This document shows positions 48,789-57,122 of a stretch of 64,000 nucleotides of DNA, in pieces. The DNA comes from Kofleriaceae bacterium (GTDB lineage Bacteria > Myxococcota_A > Polyangia > Haliangiales > Haliangiaceae). The notes below the pieces were generated by a model. That model was given only the letters and a program-made list of their open reading frames with translations, was not told the origin of the DNA and made no database searches. A program made the position numbers and the translations under genes. The stretch covers positions 124,001 to 188,000 of the forward strand of contig JACKDR010000015.1 in assembly GCA_020633495.1 (NCBI GenBank), read 5' to 3'. Numbering within the stretch: the stretch's first letter is position 1; every line of letters starts with the position of its first letter.

Positions 48789-49921
48789 GTGAGGGTCGTC
48801 GGCCTGCTGCTCGTCTGTTCCGCGCTGGCGTGCGCCGCGCCGCCCGCGACGTCGTCGCCGGCGCCCGGCGCGCCGCCCGGGCTCGCCGCGGCGCCGCTGC
48901 GCCACGACGCCTACGTCTGGCAGCGCGCCTGGACCGGCGCGGTCGTCGCCGCGGTCGCCGACGCGCCGGCCGAGGTCGCCGGGCTGCGGGTCCTGGCGTC
49001 GAGCTGGCCGCGGGCGGTGGCGACCCGGCGTGGCCCGCGGTCGACGTCGCCGCCCTGGTCGCGTCGCGGCGGCCGGTGACCGCGGTGGTCCGGCTCGACG
49101 GCTCGCGTCCGGCGACGGACCTGTCGCTGGCGCCGGTGCTCGCCCGGCTCGACGCCTGGCGCGCCGCCGGCGTCGACGTCGCCGGCGTCGAGATCGATCA
49201 CGACTGCGCGACCGCGGCGCTGCCGGCGTACGCGGCGTGGCTGACCCGGGTCCGGCCGCCGGCGCCGCTGCGCTGGTCGATCACCGCGCTGCCGACGTGG
49301 GCCGGCGCGCCGGCGCTGCGCGACGTCGCCGCCGCGGTCGACGAGCTGGTGGTCCAGGTCCACGCCATCCGCGCGCCGCGCCTGTTCGACGCCGCCACCG
49401 CGCGGCGCTGGCTCGACGCCGTCGCGGCGGCGGTGCCGGGCGCGACGCTGCGGGTCGCGCTGCCCACCTACCGGGTCGCGATCGACGGCGAGGTCGCGGC
49501 CGCCGCTCCCGCCGAGGTCGCCGGGCTGCTGCGGGACCTCGAGCGCGCGCCGGTGCCGGGGCTGCGCGGCGTGGTGTGGTTCCGCCTGCCGGTCGACGGC
49601 GACGCCGCGGCCTGGTCGGCGCCGACGCTGCGGGCGGTGATCCGCGGCGACGGGTTGACCTCGGCGGTGACCGCGCGCCTGGTCGCGCGCGCGCGCGGCG
49701 TCTACGACGTCGTCCTCGCCAACCCCGGGACCGTCGACGCGCCGTGGCCCGACCTGCGGGTGACCGGCGCGGTGGCGGCGATGGATCTGATCGGCGGCTA
49801 CGCCGCGCCGGCGTCGTCGGCGCGGGTCTGGACCGCGCCCCGCAAGGTCGTGCGCGCCGGCGACCACGTGGTCGTCGGCTGGGCGACCGGAGAGGACCTG
49901 GAGATCGATGCGAACCCGTGA
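48789..49921 (+). pseudogene. DUF3142-family lipoprotein gene with a -1 frameshift
   Basis: GTG 48789 starts a lipoprotein signal (VVGLLLVCSALACAAPP) and HDAYVWQRAWTGAVVAAVAD, the start of a DUF3142 domain, reading to LASSWPRA near 49015. The rest of the domain (GGGDPAWPAVDVAALVASRR, then VAGVEIDHDCATAALPAYAA, SITALPTWAG and ELVVQVHAIRAPRLFDAATA) is in the -1 frame to 49921. One extra G in the GGG at 49012-49014 joins both halves into a complete protein of about 377 residues. Either a true frameshift or a base-calling error. The 3' end overlaps the following gene by 14 bases, so the operon is otherwise intact. Confidence 0.8.
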
Positions 49922-51947
49922 CGCGATGGTGGTCGTGACCTTGGCCGCCGGCGTGGTCGTCGCGACCCCACCGCGCGCCGACGCCTGCGGCCCCGACTTC
50001 GAGATCGAGCTGCTGTCGCGCCGCGACGACGCGATGTTCGAGCTGCAGGAGGGCATCTTCTCGATCGAGGCCGGCCAGCTGGTGGCGCCGCCGGGGCGCC
50101 GCTACAAGGTCGCGGTCGGTGACGACCCGTACGGCGTCCGCGATCTCGGCGACCCCGAGGAGACCGCGCGCTACGAGCGCGGCGCCGAGGCCTTCGCCCG
50201 CGGCGACCTGGCGGCGGCGGAGCGCGCGTTCGCGTCGGTGCTGGCGCTGCCGCCGGCGCAGCGGCTGCACCGCTCGACCTGGGCGGCGTACATGCTGGGC
50301 CGGCTGCGCGACGGCGACGCCGCGATCGCCGCGTACCGGCAGGTCCGCGCGCTGGTCGACCTGGGCTTCCTCGACGAGCGCGCCCTGGCCGCGTCGAGCC
50401 TGGGCCAGGAGGCGCGGCTCGAGCTCGCGCGCGGCCGCGTCGGCGCCGCGATCGGCCTGTACGCCGAGCAGGCCGCGCACGGCCACGCCGACGGCTGGAT
50501 CTCGCTGCTCGCGATCGCGCGGCAGGGGATCCGCGACGGCCAGGAGGCCGAGCTGCTGGCGACGTCGGTGGGCCAGCGGCTGGTCGCGGCCTACCTCGAC
50601 ACCCGGGCCCACGAGCTGACCGCCGAGCAGCGCGATCGCCTGTGGCGCGAGCTCGCCGCCCTCGACGCGGTGGCCGGCGCCGATCACCTGGCGGCGGCGG
50701 CGTACCGCGACGGCCGCTGGGCGCTGGCGGGACAGCTCGCCGGCCGCGATCCCGACCGGGCGCTGTCGCGCTGGGTCCGCGCCAAGCTGGCGCTGCGCGC
50801 CGGCGATCCCGCGACCGCCGAGGTCCTGCTCGGCCAGGTCGCGACGACGCTCGACGCCGACGCCGCGCGCTGCGCCGCCGACGACCCGGATCGCGCGCCG
50901 TGGGAGGACGCCCCCGAGCCCCGCTTCGACGACGGCCTCCGCGACCGCGTCGCCGGCGAGCGCGCGATCCTGGCGCTGCGCGGCGATCGCCCGGTCGACG
51001 CGATGGCGGAGATCTGGGCGGCGCGGGGCAGCTACCCGACCGACGTCATGCACGTCGCCGAGCGGGTGCTCACCGTCGACGAGCTACGCGCCTTCGTCGA
51101 CGGACGGGCCGACGCCGACGACGTCCTCGACGATCGCGACGGCGACGGCTACGCCTATGCCCGCGCCTGGACCCGGTCGCTGCGCGACGTGCTGGCGCGC
51201 CGGCTGATGCGCGTCGGGCGCTTCACCGAGGCGCTGCCGTACTTCGACGCGGACAACCGCACCGACGCCGCGCTGCTGGCCAGCGCCCTGACCCGCGCCG
51301 CGCCCGACGGCGGCCACCGCGATCCGATCGAGCGGGCCCAGGCCCTGTACGAGGCGTCGCGGATGGCGCGCCGTCACGGCATGGAGCTGCTGGGCACCGA
51401 GCACGCGCCCGACTGGGCCGCCTACGACGGGCAGTTCGACCTCGGCGAGTACGGCATCGACGGCGGCTGGCCGCGGGACGAGCCGTCGCCGTGGGTCAGC
51501 CGCGGCGAGCGCGGCCGCATCGATGGCAACGCGCCGACGTACCGGCAGCGCTACCACTATCGCTACCTGGCGTCGGCGCTGGCCGAGCAGGCCGCCGACC
51601 TGCTGCCGCCGCGCAGCCAGGCGTTCGCGGCGGTGCTGTGCCACGCCACGGCGTACGTCCTCTCCACCGATCGCGACCGGGTCGACGAGCTGTGGCTGCA
51701 CTACACCCGCGACGGCGCCACCGTCGACTTCGCGAGCCACTTCGGGCAGGACTGCCCGGAGCCCGAGTTCGAGCGGGCCCGCCACATGCCGCGGCCGGCG
51801 CCGCGCCGGTCGCGGCACCCGCGTCGCGACGCGCTGTTGCGGTGGACCTGGCCCGGCGTCGCCGCCGCGACCGCGCTCGGGATCGCGCTGGTGGCGGGCG
51901 CGCTGTGGCGTCGCCGGCGTCGGCGCCTGACGGTCGTCGCGCCGTAG
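49908..51947 (+). CDS. Large TPR-like exported protein, partner of DUF3142
   Basis: 679 residues. MVVVTLAAGVVVATPPRADA is a signal peptide; CGPDFEIELLSRRDDAMFEL begins the mature protein. Residues about 80-300 are TPR-like helical repeats (YERGAEAFARGDLAAAERAF, AAYRQVRALVDLGFLDERAL). The C terminus has a short Pro/Arg linker, one transmembrane helix (GVAAATALGIALVAGALW) and a basic cytoplasmic tail (RRRRRRL), so it resides in the inner membrane facing the periplasm. The 14-base overlap with the DUF3142 gene indicates a coupled pair. No catalytic motif is recognised. Confidence 0.82.
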   Translation: MRTRDAMVVVTLAAGVVVATPPRADACGPDFEIELLSRRDDAMFELQEGIFSIEAGQLVAPPGRRYKVAVGDDPYGVRDLGDPEETARYERGAEAFARGDLAAAERAFASVLALPPAQRLHRSTWAAYMLGRLRDGDAAIAAYRQVRALVDLGFLDERALAASSLGQEARLELARGRVGAAIGLYAEQAAHGHADGWISLLAIARQGIRDGQEAELLATSVGQRLVAAYLDTRAHELTAEQRDRLWRELAALDAVAGADHLAAAAYRDGRWALAGQLAGRDPDRALSRWVRAKLALRAGDPATAEVLLGQVATTLDADAARCAADDPDRAPWEDAPEPRFDDGLRDRVAGERAILALRGDRPVDAMAEIWAARGSYPTDVMHVAERVLTVDELRAFVDGRADADDVLDDRDGDGYAYARAWTRSLRDVLARRLMRVGRFTEALPYFDADNRTDAALLASALTRAAPDGGHRDPIERAQALYEASRMARRHGMELLGTEHAPDWAAYDGQFDLGEYGIDGGWPRDEPSPWVSRGERGRIDGNAPTYRQRYHYRYLASALAEQAADLLPPRSQAFAAVLCHATAYVLSTDRDRVDELWLHYTRDGATVDFASHFGQDCPEPEFERARHMPRPAPRRSRHPRRDALLRWTWPGVAAATALGIALVAGALWRRRRRRLTVVAP

Positions 51948-52183
51948 GGGTCGGCAGGGCCGCGCAGGATCCGCACCGCGCGCTACGGCGTCGGCGCCGC
52001 GGCGGTCCCCGATCCGTCGCCGTCTGTCGCCGTCGCCGTCGCTGTCGCCGGTCGTGGCGGCGGCCGGCGGGGCCGGCGCGGGGCGGGTCGCCGCCGGCAC
52101 CGTCGCGGTCGGCCCGCCAGGGCCGCCGGCCTCGAGCTCGCGGTACATCAGCCAGCCGGCGGCGGTGCCGCCGAGCAGGATCA

Positions 52184-53227
52184 TCACGACCAGCACCCAG
52201 AACAGCGTGCTCCAGGTGCTGCGGCGCTTGCGGGTCGTGGCCCCCGCCCCGGCGTCGCGGCGTCGTCGCGGTCGGGCGCGGCCGCGACCCGCGCCACCGT
52301 CGGGGCGTCGTCGTCGACGGCCGGCGCGCCCGCGGCCGGCGGCGACACCGCGCGCTGCGCCGCGCTGGCACGCAGCGCCAGCGGCTCGAGCTCCTCGGCG
52401 AAGGCCAGCGCGTCGGCCGGCCGCTCGGCGGGATCCTTGGCGAGCGCGCGCGCCACCACCGCCTCGAGCTCGGGCGAGAACGTGCGGTCGGGCGCCGCCT
52501 CGGCCAGCGTCGGCGGCGGGGTCTTGACGTGGTGGCGCAGGACGTCGCGCGAGTTGTCGCCGCGGAACGGCTTGCGCCCGGTCAGCATCTCGAACAGCAG
52601 CACGCCGCAGGCGTAGACGTCGGAGCGGACGTCGACCGGCTCGCCGCGCGCCTGCTCCGGCGACATGTAGCTCGGCGTCCCGATCGCGTACGCCGCCGCC
52701 GGCGAGGTGTTCTCGCCGCCGCCGCCGGTGAGCTTGGCGAGGCCGAAGTCGAACAGGTGGGCGTGATCGCCGGTGCCCTCGGCGTCGGCGAGGATCACGT
52801 TGTCGGGCTTGACGTCGCGATGGACGATGCCCTGCTGGTGGGCGTGGCCGAGGCCGGCCAGGACCTGGCGCATGATCGTCAGCGCCCGCGCCACCGGCAT
52901 CGGCCCCTTGCGCAGGACGTCGTAGAGGTTGTCGCCGCGCACGTACTCGAGCACCAGGTACGGCGTCGCGTCGACGACGCCGAAGTCGATCACCGGGATC
53001 AGGTGCGGGTGCTGCAGCTGGCTCATCGCCCGCGCCTCGCGCTCGAAGCGGACGACGAACTCGTCCTGCACCGCCATGTCGCCGCGCAGGAACTTGATCG
53101 CGACCGGCTTGTTCAGGCCGAGCCGCTCGCCGCGGTAGACGACGCCCATGCCGCCGACCCCCAGCGCCTCCAGGACCCGGTAGCGGCCCTGCAGCACCGT
53201 CCCGATGCGGGGATCGGCGTCGTCCAT
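52184..53227 (-). CDS. Ser/Thr protein kinase, frame interrupted before the membrane anchor
   Basis: The uninterrupted frame gives 347 residues from ATG 53227 (TATGAT lies 7 bases upstream). Kinase motifs are intact: LGVGGMGVVY (22-31), Lys45, HRDVKPDN (136-143), FDFGLA (159-164) and GTPSYMSPEQ. The expected transmembrane helix (STLFWVLVVMILLGGTAAGW) is encoded downstream but in the -1 frame, after the C runs CCCCCGCCCC at 52241-52250 (plus strand); one more base there would fuse it to the kinase. The original gene would then extend to about 51983, where TAG ends a DGDGSGTAAAPTP tail, if a second compensating shift near 52030 is accepted. As read, the kinase would be soluble. Confidence 0.85.
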   Translation of the reverse strand: MDDADPRIGTVLQGRYRVLEALGVGGMGVVYRGERLGLNKPVAIKFLRGDMAVQDEFVVRFEREARAMSQLQHPHLIPVIDFGVVDATPYLVLEYVRGDNLYDVLRKGPMPVARALTIMRQVLAGLGHAHQQGIVHRDVKPDNVILADAEGTGDHAHLFDFGLAKLTGGGGENTSPAAAYAIGTPSYMSPEQARGEPVDVRSDVYACGVLLFEMLTGRKPFRGDNSRDVLRHHVKTPPPTLAEAAPDRTFSPELEAVVARALAKDPAERPADALAFAEELEPLALRASAAQRAVSPPAAGAPAVDDDAPTVARVAAAPDRDDAATPGRGPRPASAAAPGARCSGCWS

Positions 53228-53374
53228 CCCGAGCATCATACCTTCCGCGGCGCTCCGGACCGCCGTCGGTGGCGCCCGCGTTCGGACCTTGCCACGGCCC
53301 GGATCCGTGGGAGTGTAAGGTGTTGTGCGAGGGTGAGGCGTCCTGACGTGGAACCACCAGCGGGGAGGTAGACC

Positions 53375-53815
53375 ATGGGTGAGGCGAGCCAGCGAGGCGA
53401 CGTGTTCGCGGAGATCGAGCAGGCATTCGGCCTGGTGCCGGAGTGGCTCAAGCTGCTGCCCGAGGAGGCCCTGGCGGGCTCCTGGACGCTGCTGCGCGAC
53501 TTCTACTTCGGCGAGACCAGCCTGCCGGGCAAGTACAAGGAGCTGATCGGGATCGCGGTGGCGGGCGCGACCCGGTGCCGGTACTGCCAGCTGTTCCACA
53601 CCGAGGCGGCGCGGCTGCAGGGCGCCACCGACGCCGAGATCGCCGAGGCCGCGGAGATGGGCGGGGTCACGATGATGGCGAGCACCTTCATCAACGGCAT
53701 GGCGCTCGACCTCGACGACTTCCGCGACGAGACCCGCAAGGTCATCGCGTACGTGCGCCGGCAGCGCGCGGCGCGGGCGGCCCGGCCCGAGGGAGGTGAC
53801 CATGTTCGCCATTGA
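53375..53815 (+). CDS. Carboxymuconolactone decarboxylase-like (AhpD-type) protein
   Basis: 146 residues. ATRCRYCQLFHTEAARLQGA (Cys68, Cys71, His75) is the CxxCxxxH motif of CMD/AhpD-like thiol peroxidases, inside one CMD helical unit; ATDAEIAEAAEMGGVTMMAS follows as usual. These proteins form trimers or hexamers and act as disulfide reductases or peroxidases. GGGGAGG lies before the ATG at 53375. It is the Cys-containing counterpart of the TGA-containing gene at 28421. The next small gene begins within its last codons, so they form an operon. Confidence 0.9.
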   Translation: MGEASQRGDVFAEIEQAFGLVPEWLKLLPEEALAGSWTLLRDFYFGETSLPGKYKELIGIAVAGATRCRYCQLFHTEAARLQGATDAEIAEAAEMGGVTMMASTFINGMALDLDDFRDETRKVIAYVRRQRAARAARPEGGDHVRH

Positions 53816-54077
53816 GCCCCACGGCGTCGCGATCGCGCGCCTCGAGACCGCCGGGCTGATCCGCCCGGTGTCGGACGGGTTCCGGACCACGCGACGCTGG
53901 CAGGGCCTGGTCGCGCGGGTCGCCGCCGGCATGGTCCGCGACGCCGAGACCTGGGTCGATCCCCGGGTCCCGGTGGCGCAGGCGCTGGTCGAGGTCTACG
54001 GCGTCGATCCCAGCGACGACGAGCTGGTCGAGCTCATCGAGGTGATGGTGCCGATCCACCTCGCCGATCTGAGCTGA
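53802..54077 (+). CDS. Small hypothetical protein cotranscribed with the CMD gene
   Basis: 91 residues from ATG 53802, preceded by GGGAGGTGACC and overlapping the CMD gene by 14 bases; an in-frame GTG at 53796 would lie inside that Shine-Dalgarno. FAIEPHGVAIARLETAGLIR and VDPRVPVAQALVEVYGVDPS, then DDELVELIEVMVPIHLADL, suggest a compact helical protein. I recognise no family. The overlap implies a shared role with the CMD peroxidase, perhaps as a subunit. Confidence 0.8.
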   Translation: MFAIEPHGVAIARLETAGLIRPVSDGFRTTRRWQGLVARVAAGMVRDAETWVDPRVPVAQALVEVYGVDPSDDELVELIEVMVPIHLADLS

Positions 54078-54144
54078 CCCGGCGGGCGCCGGCGCGCCGC
54101 GGTGGGCGCGTGCACGGCCCGCCGGCGCCAGGCATCATCTCGGG

Positions 54145-54546
54145 ATGCCGACCCCCAAGCAGGTCATCGTGATGCGCAAGGACCTGGGCATGCGCAAGGG
54201 CAAGATGATCGCCCAGGGCGCGCACGCGTCGCTCAAGGTGGTGCTCGATCGCGGCGCGATCCGGCGCGACGGCGACGGCGACGGCGCCACGCTGACCGTG
54301 GCGCTGACCCCGGCGATGACGGCGTGGCTGACCGAGCGCTTCACCAAGGTCTGCGTGTCGGTCGGCTCCGAGGAGGAGCTGGTCGCGATCTACCAGCGCG
54401 CCGTCGACGCCGGGGTGCCTGCGGCGATGATCGTCGACGCCGGCCACACCGAGTTCCACGGCGTGCCGACCCGGACCTGCTGCGCGATCGGCCCGGCCTG
54501 GGTCGAGGAGGTCGACGCGATCACCGGCGCGCTGCCGCTCTTGTGA
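54145..54546 (+). CDS. Peptidyl-tRNA hydrolase 2 (archaeal/eukaryotic type)
   Basis: 133 residues, full length for the catalytic domain. KQVIVMRKDLGMRKGKMIAQ with GAHAS (Lys20, His27), KVCVSVGSEEELVAIYQRA, MIVDAGHTEFHGVPTRTCCA and IGPAWVEEVDAITGALPLL match Pth2 throughout, including the active-site Lys, His, Asp and Thr. Pth2 releases peptides from peptidyl-tRNA; most bacteria use the unrelated Pth1, so Pth2 in a bacterium is an addition or replacement. CATCAT lies 6 bases upstream of the ATG. The gene stands alone, convergent with the enoyl-CoA hydratase. Confidence 0.93.
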   Translation: MPTPKQVIVMRKDLGMRKGKMIAQGAHASLKVVLDRGAIRRDGDGDGATLTVALTPAMTAWLTERFTKVCVSVGSEEELVAIYQRAVDAGVPAAMIVDAGHTEFHGVPTRTCCAIGPAWVEEVDAITGALPLL

Positions 54547-54559
54547 GCGGCGGCGCGGC

Positions 54560-55372
54560 TCAGGTGGGATCGACGAAGTCGGGCGCGGTCTTGCCGAACA
54601 GCGCGGCGATGCCTGCCTCGCACTCGCCCGAGGCGATCAGGTGGGCGGCGGCGTCGACCTCGGCGGCGACGGCGTCGCGCCACGGCAGATCGGCGCCGCG
54701 CCGGATCACCGCGAGCGCGGCGCGGACCGCGCGCGGGCCGTTGCCGGCGATCTGCTCGCCGAGCGCGACCGCGGCGTCGACCGAGGCGCCGGGATCGCTG
54801 ACCCGGTTGACCAGGCCGAGGCGCAGCGCCTCGGCGGCGTCGACCTTGCGCGCGGTGAGGATCAGGTCGGCGGCGCGCCCGGGGCCGACCAGCCGGGTCA
54901 GCGCGACGCCGCCGCCGAGGTCGGGCATCAGGCCGAGCCGAACCTCGGAGAAGCACAGGATCGCCGCGGGATCGGCGACCCGGAGGTCGCAGCGGGCGGC
55001 GAGCTCGGCGCCGCCGCCGTAGGCGAGCCCGCCGATCGCCGCGATCAGCGGCACCGGCAGGGCGAACAGCCGATCGAGGACGCCGTGCAGCTCGTCGAGC
55101 ATGGCGCGCGCCGGCCCGACGTCGCGGGCGGCGACCGCGCCGACCAGGCGGGCGACCTGCGGGTTGTCGGGGTTGACGTCCATGCCGGCGCAGAACGCCG
55201 GCGGCGCGCCGGTGACCACGACCGCGCGGGGCAGCGCCGCGGCGAGCTCGTCGGCGACGCGGCCGAGCGCGTGCCAGAGGTGCTGGCCGAGCGCGTTCTT
55301 GCGCTCGGGGCGGTCGAGGGTGACGACCGCGACCTTGCCGCGGCGCTCGAGGTGGACGGTACCGTCGGCCAT
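54560..55372 (-). CDS. Enoyl-CoA hydratase/isomerase family protein
   Basis: 270 residues. Crotonase motifs: VTLDRPERKNALGQHLW, VTGAPPAFCAGMDVNPDNPQ (first oxyanion loop), IAAIGGLAYGGGAELAARCD (second oxyanion loop) and FSEVRLGLMPDLGGGVALTR, with a catalytic-type Glu in SEVRLG but Asp in the second acidic position (MPDLGG). C-terminal FGKTAPDFVDPT is standard. The family hydrates or isomerises enoyl-CoA; the substrate chain length is unknown. TACCCT is 6 bases before the ATG on the minus strand. Confidence 0.9.
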   Translation of the reverse strand: MADGTVHLERRGKVAVVTLDRPERKNALGQHLWHALGRVADELAAALPRAVVVTGAPPAFCAGMDVNPDNPQVARLVGAVAARDVGPARAMLDELHGVLDRLFALPVPLIAAIGGLAYGGGAELAARCDLRVADPAAILCFSEVRLGLMPDLGGGVALTRLVGPGRAADLILTARKVDAAEALRLGLVNRVSDPGASVDAAVALGEQIAGNGPRAVRAALAVIRRGADLPWRDAVAAEVDAAAHLIASGECEAGIAALFGKTAPDFVDPT

Positions 55373-55481
55373 GCGGCGAGGGTACCGCGGCGGCGGGTGC
55401 GACGCCCGGCGGTGACCCGGGCCGCCGGCGCCGGCGCTGGCGATCAGCGGGAGTCAGCGACGCCGGCTGTCGCGGCGGCCG

Positions 55482-56354
55482 GTGGCGGGGCACGATCGGG
55501 GCACCGTGGCAGCGCGCGGACAGTCGAGGTGGGACGGCGGTGGCGCCGGGCGCCGGCGCTGGACGTCGGTCGCCGGCTCGGTGCTGGTGCACGTGGCGAT
55601 GGCCGCGGCGCTGGCGTGGTGCGGCGCGGCGCGGCGGCCGCGGCCGGCGCGGCCGGTGGTGGTCGAGGTCGCGCCGGCGCGCGCGCGACGACACCGCCGT
55701 CGCGGTGGAGGCGCCGACCGACGGTCGCCGCGGCGGTGGCGGCGGGGACGCGGCGGCGCACGCGCGCGCGCCGCCGCGGCGGCGAGTGGCCGCGGAGTCG
55801 ATGGCGGCGCACGCGCGCGCCGCCGCGGCGCGGCCCGCCCGCCGGGCGACCGCGGCGGACCGTGGACCCGCGCCCGCGTCGTCGAGGCCGAGGTCCGCGA
55901 CGCCGACGGTGACGCCGACGGTGACGCCGCGGGCGTGGGCACCGGTGGCAGCGCGGGGCACGGTCGCGGCGCCGGGCGCGGTCACGGCGCCGGTGACGGC
56001 GGTGGCGACGGTGACGGCCGTGGCCTGGGCCGGGCCCTGCCGCCGGGCGCCGAGCCGCCGCCGCCGCCGCCGACACCGCCACCGCCGCCACCGCCGCCGC
56101 CCTCGCTCGCCCGACCGGCGCGGCTGATCTACCCGAGCCGGCAGCGCGCCGAGCGGGACGGTCAGGTCTACGTGGCGCGGCTGACCGTCGACCGCGACGG
56201 CTTCGTGGTCGGGGTCCGGCTCGTCGACGGCACCCGCAGCCGGCGCGCCGAGCAGGCCCAGGCCGCGGTGTGGCGGTTCCGCTACGACCCGGCTCGCGAC
56301 GACGCCGGTCGCCCGATCCGCTCCGAGGTCGACCAGCGCTTCATGCTCGATTGA
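55482..56354 (+). CDS. TonB-family energy transducer-like protein, with possible compensating indels
   Basis: 290 residues from GTG 55482. After a basic start comes one membrane helix (VAGSVLVHVAMAAALAWCGA), a long Pro/Gly/Arg-rich linker and a TonB C-terminal domain (RLIYPSRQRAERDGQVYVAR, LTVDRDGFVVGVRLVDGTRS and AVWRFRYDPARDDAGRPIRS). Between about 55683 and 55869 a different frame has better third-position GC (it reads DDTAVAVEAPTDG and so on), suggesting two compensating indels that leave a scrambled but open linker. No ExbB or ExbD genes are visible nearby. The role could be energy transduction or AgmX-like motility functions. Confidence 0.75.
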   Translation: MAGHDRGTVAARGQSRWDGGGAGRRRWTSVAGSVLVHVAMAAALAWCGAARRPRPARPVVVEVAPARARRHRRRGGGADRRSPRRWRRGRGGARARAAAAASGRGVDGGARARRRGAARPPGDRGGPWTRARVVEAEVRDADGDADGDAAGVGTGGSAGHGRGAGRGHGAGDGGGDGDGRGLGRALPPGAEPPPPPPTPPPPPPPPPSLARPARLIYPSRQRAERDGQVYVARLTVDRDGFVVGVRLVDGTRSRRAEQAQAAVWRFRYDPARDDAGRPIRSEVDQRFMLD

Positions 56355-56431
56355 CCGCGGTGCGGTCGCCCGGCCGCGGCGAATGCGGGCGTGCTGGATG
56401 ACGGCGGCCGCGGCCTGCGTTATCAACCGGC

Positions 56432-57082
56432 ATGATCCGTTTCTCTGCGCTCCTGGGCACCCTCCTGGCCGTCGCCGCCTGCGGTGGATCGGCCGCCCCC
56501 TCCGGCTCGGCCTCGACCGGGCCGAGCAACCAGACCGTGCAGCCCGGCGCCGAGCCGTCGGTGCGCACCGTCGACTTCCAGAACTTCACGTACGACCTCG
56601 GCTCCGACGGCACGTACACCGTCGCCAACGGCATGTTCGAGTTCTCCTACGACGCCGACGGCAACGTGATCCCGGCCGGCGCGGCGCAGCCGGATCCGGA
56701 CGGCTACGTCGAGCAGGGCTGGTTCCAGGTCGCCGCGCCGGTGTACGGCGACGTCACCGGCGACGGCGTCGAGGAGGCGCTGATCCAGAGCGAGCTCAAC
56801 TCCGGCGGCACCGGCCGGTTCTCGGCGATCGCGGTCTACGGGATGCGCGACGGCGCGCCGGTCGTGATCGGGGGCATCCCCGGCGGCGACCGCGGCGACG
56901 GCGGCATCTACGACGTCAACGTCGAGGGTGGCCTCGCGATCGTCAAGCGCCTGCACTCGCTGGACGAGGACGGCGCGTGCTGCCCGTCCAAGGTCCAGGT
57001 CGAGCACTGGCGGTGGGACGGCTCACGCTTCGTCGAGGACGAGTCCGCCCGCACGATGATCGACAACGACGGACCGTACTGA
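56432..57082 (+). CDS. Hypothetical lipoprotein
   Basis: 216 residues. MIRFSALLGTLLAVAACGGS is a lipoprotein signal (VAAC). A Ser/Gly/Pro linker is followed by a beta-rich domain (VRTVDFQNFTYDLGSDGTYT and GWFQVAAPVYGDVTGDGVEE) that resembles FG-GAP/VCBS-like beta-propeller single repeats, including the DVTGDGVEEALI calcium-type loop. A C-terminal CC pair (EDGACCPSKVQVEHW) is notable. TATCAA lies 5 bases before the ATG. Probably an outer-membrane or periplasmic lipoprotein of unknown function. Confidence 0.8.
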   Translation: MIRFSALLGTLLAVAACGGSAAPSGSASTGPSNQTVQPGAEPSVRTVDFQNFTYDLGSDGTYTVANGMFEFSYDADGNVIPAGAAQPDPDGYVEQGWFQVAAPVYGDVTGDGVEEALIQSELNSGGTGRFSAIAVYGMRDGAPVVIGGIPGGDRGDGGIYDVNVEGGLAIVKRLHSLDEDGACCPSKVQVEHWRWDGSRFVEDESARTMIDNDGPY

Positions 57083-57122
57083 TCGCACATTCCGCGGCCG
57101 CGCCGGCTGCTACGCTGGTGCG

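Noticed and set aside
48789..49079. Independent short lipoprotein gene
   Set aside because: The downstream -1 frame continues the same DUF3142 domain exactly where this one loses sense, so it is the 5' half of one gene.
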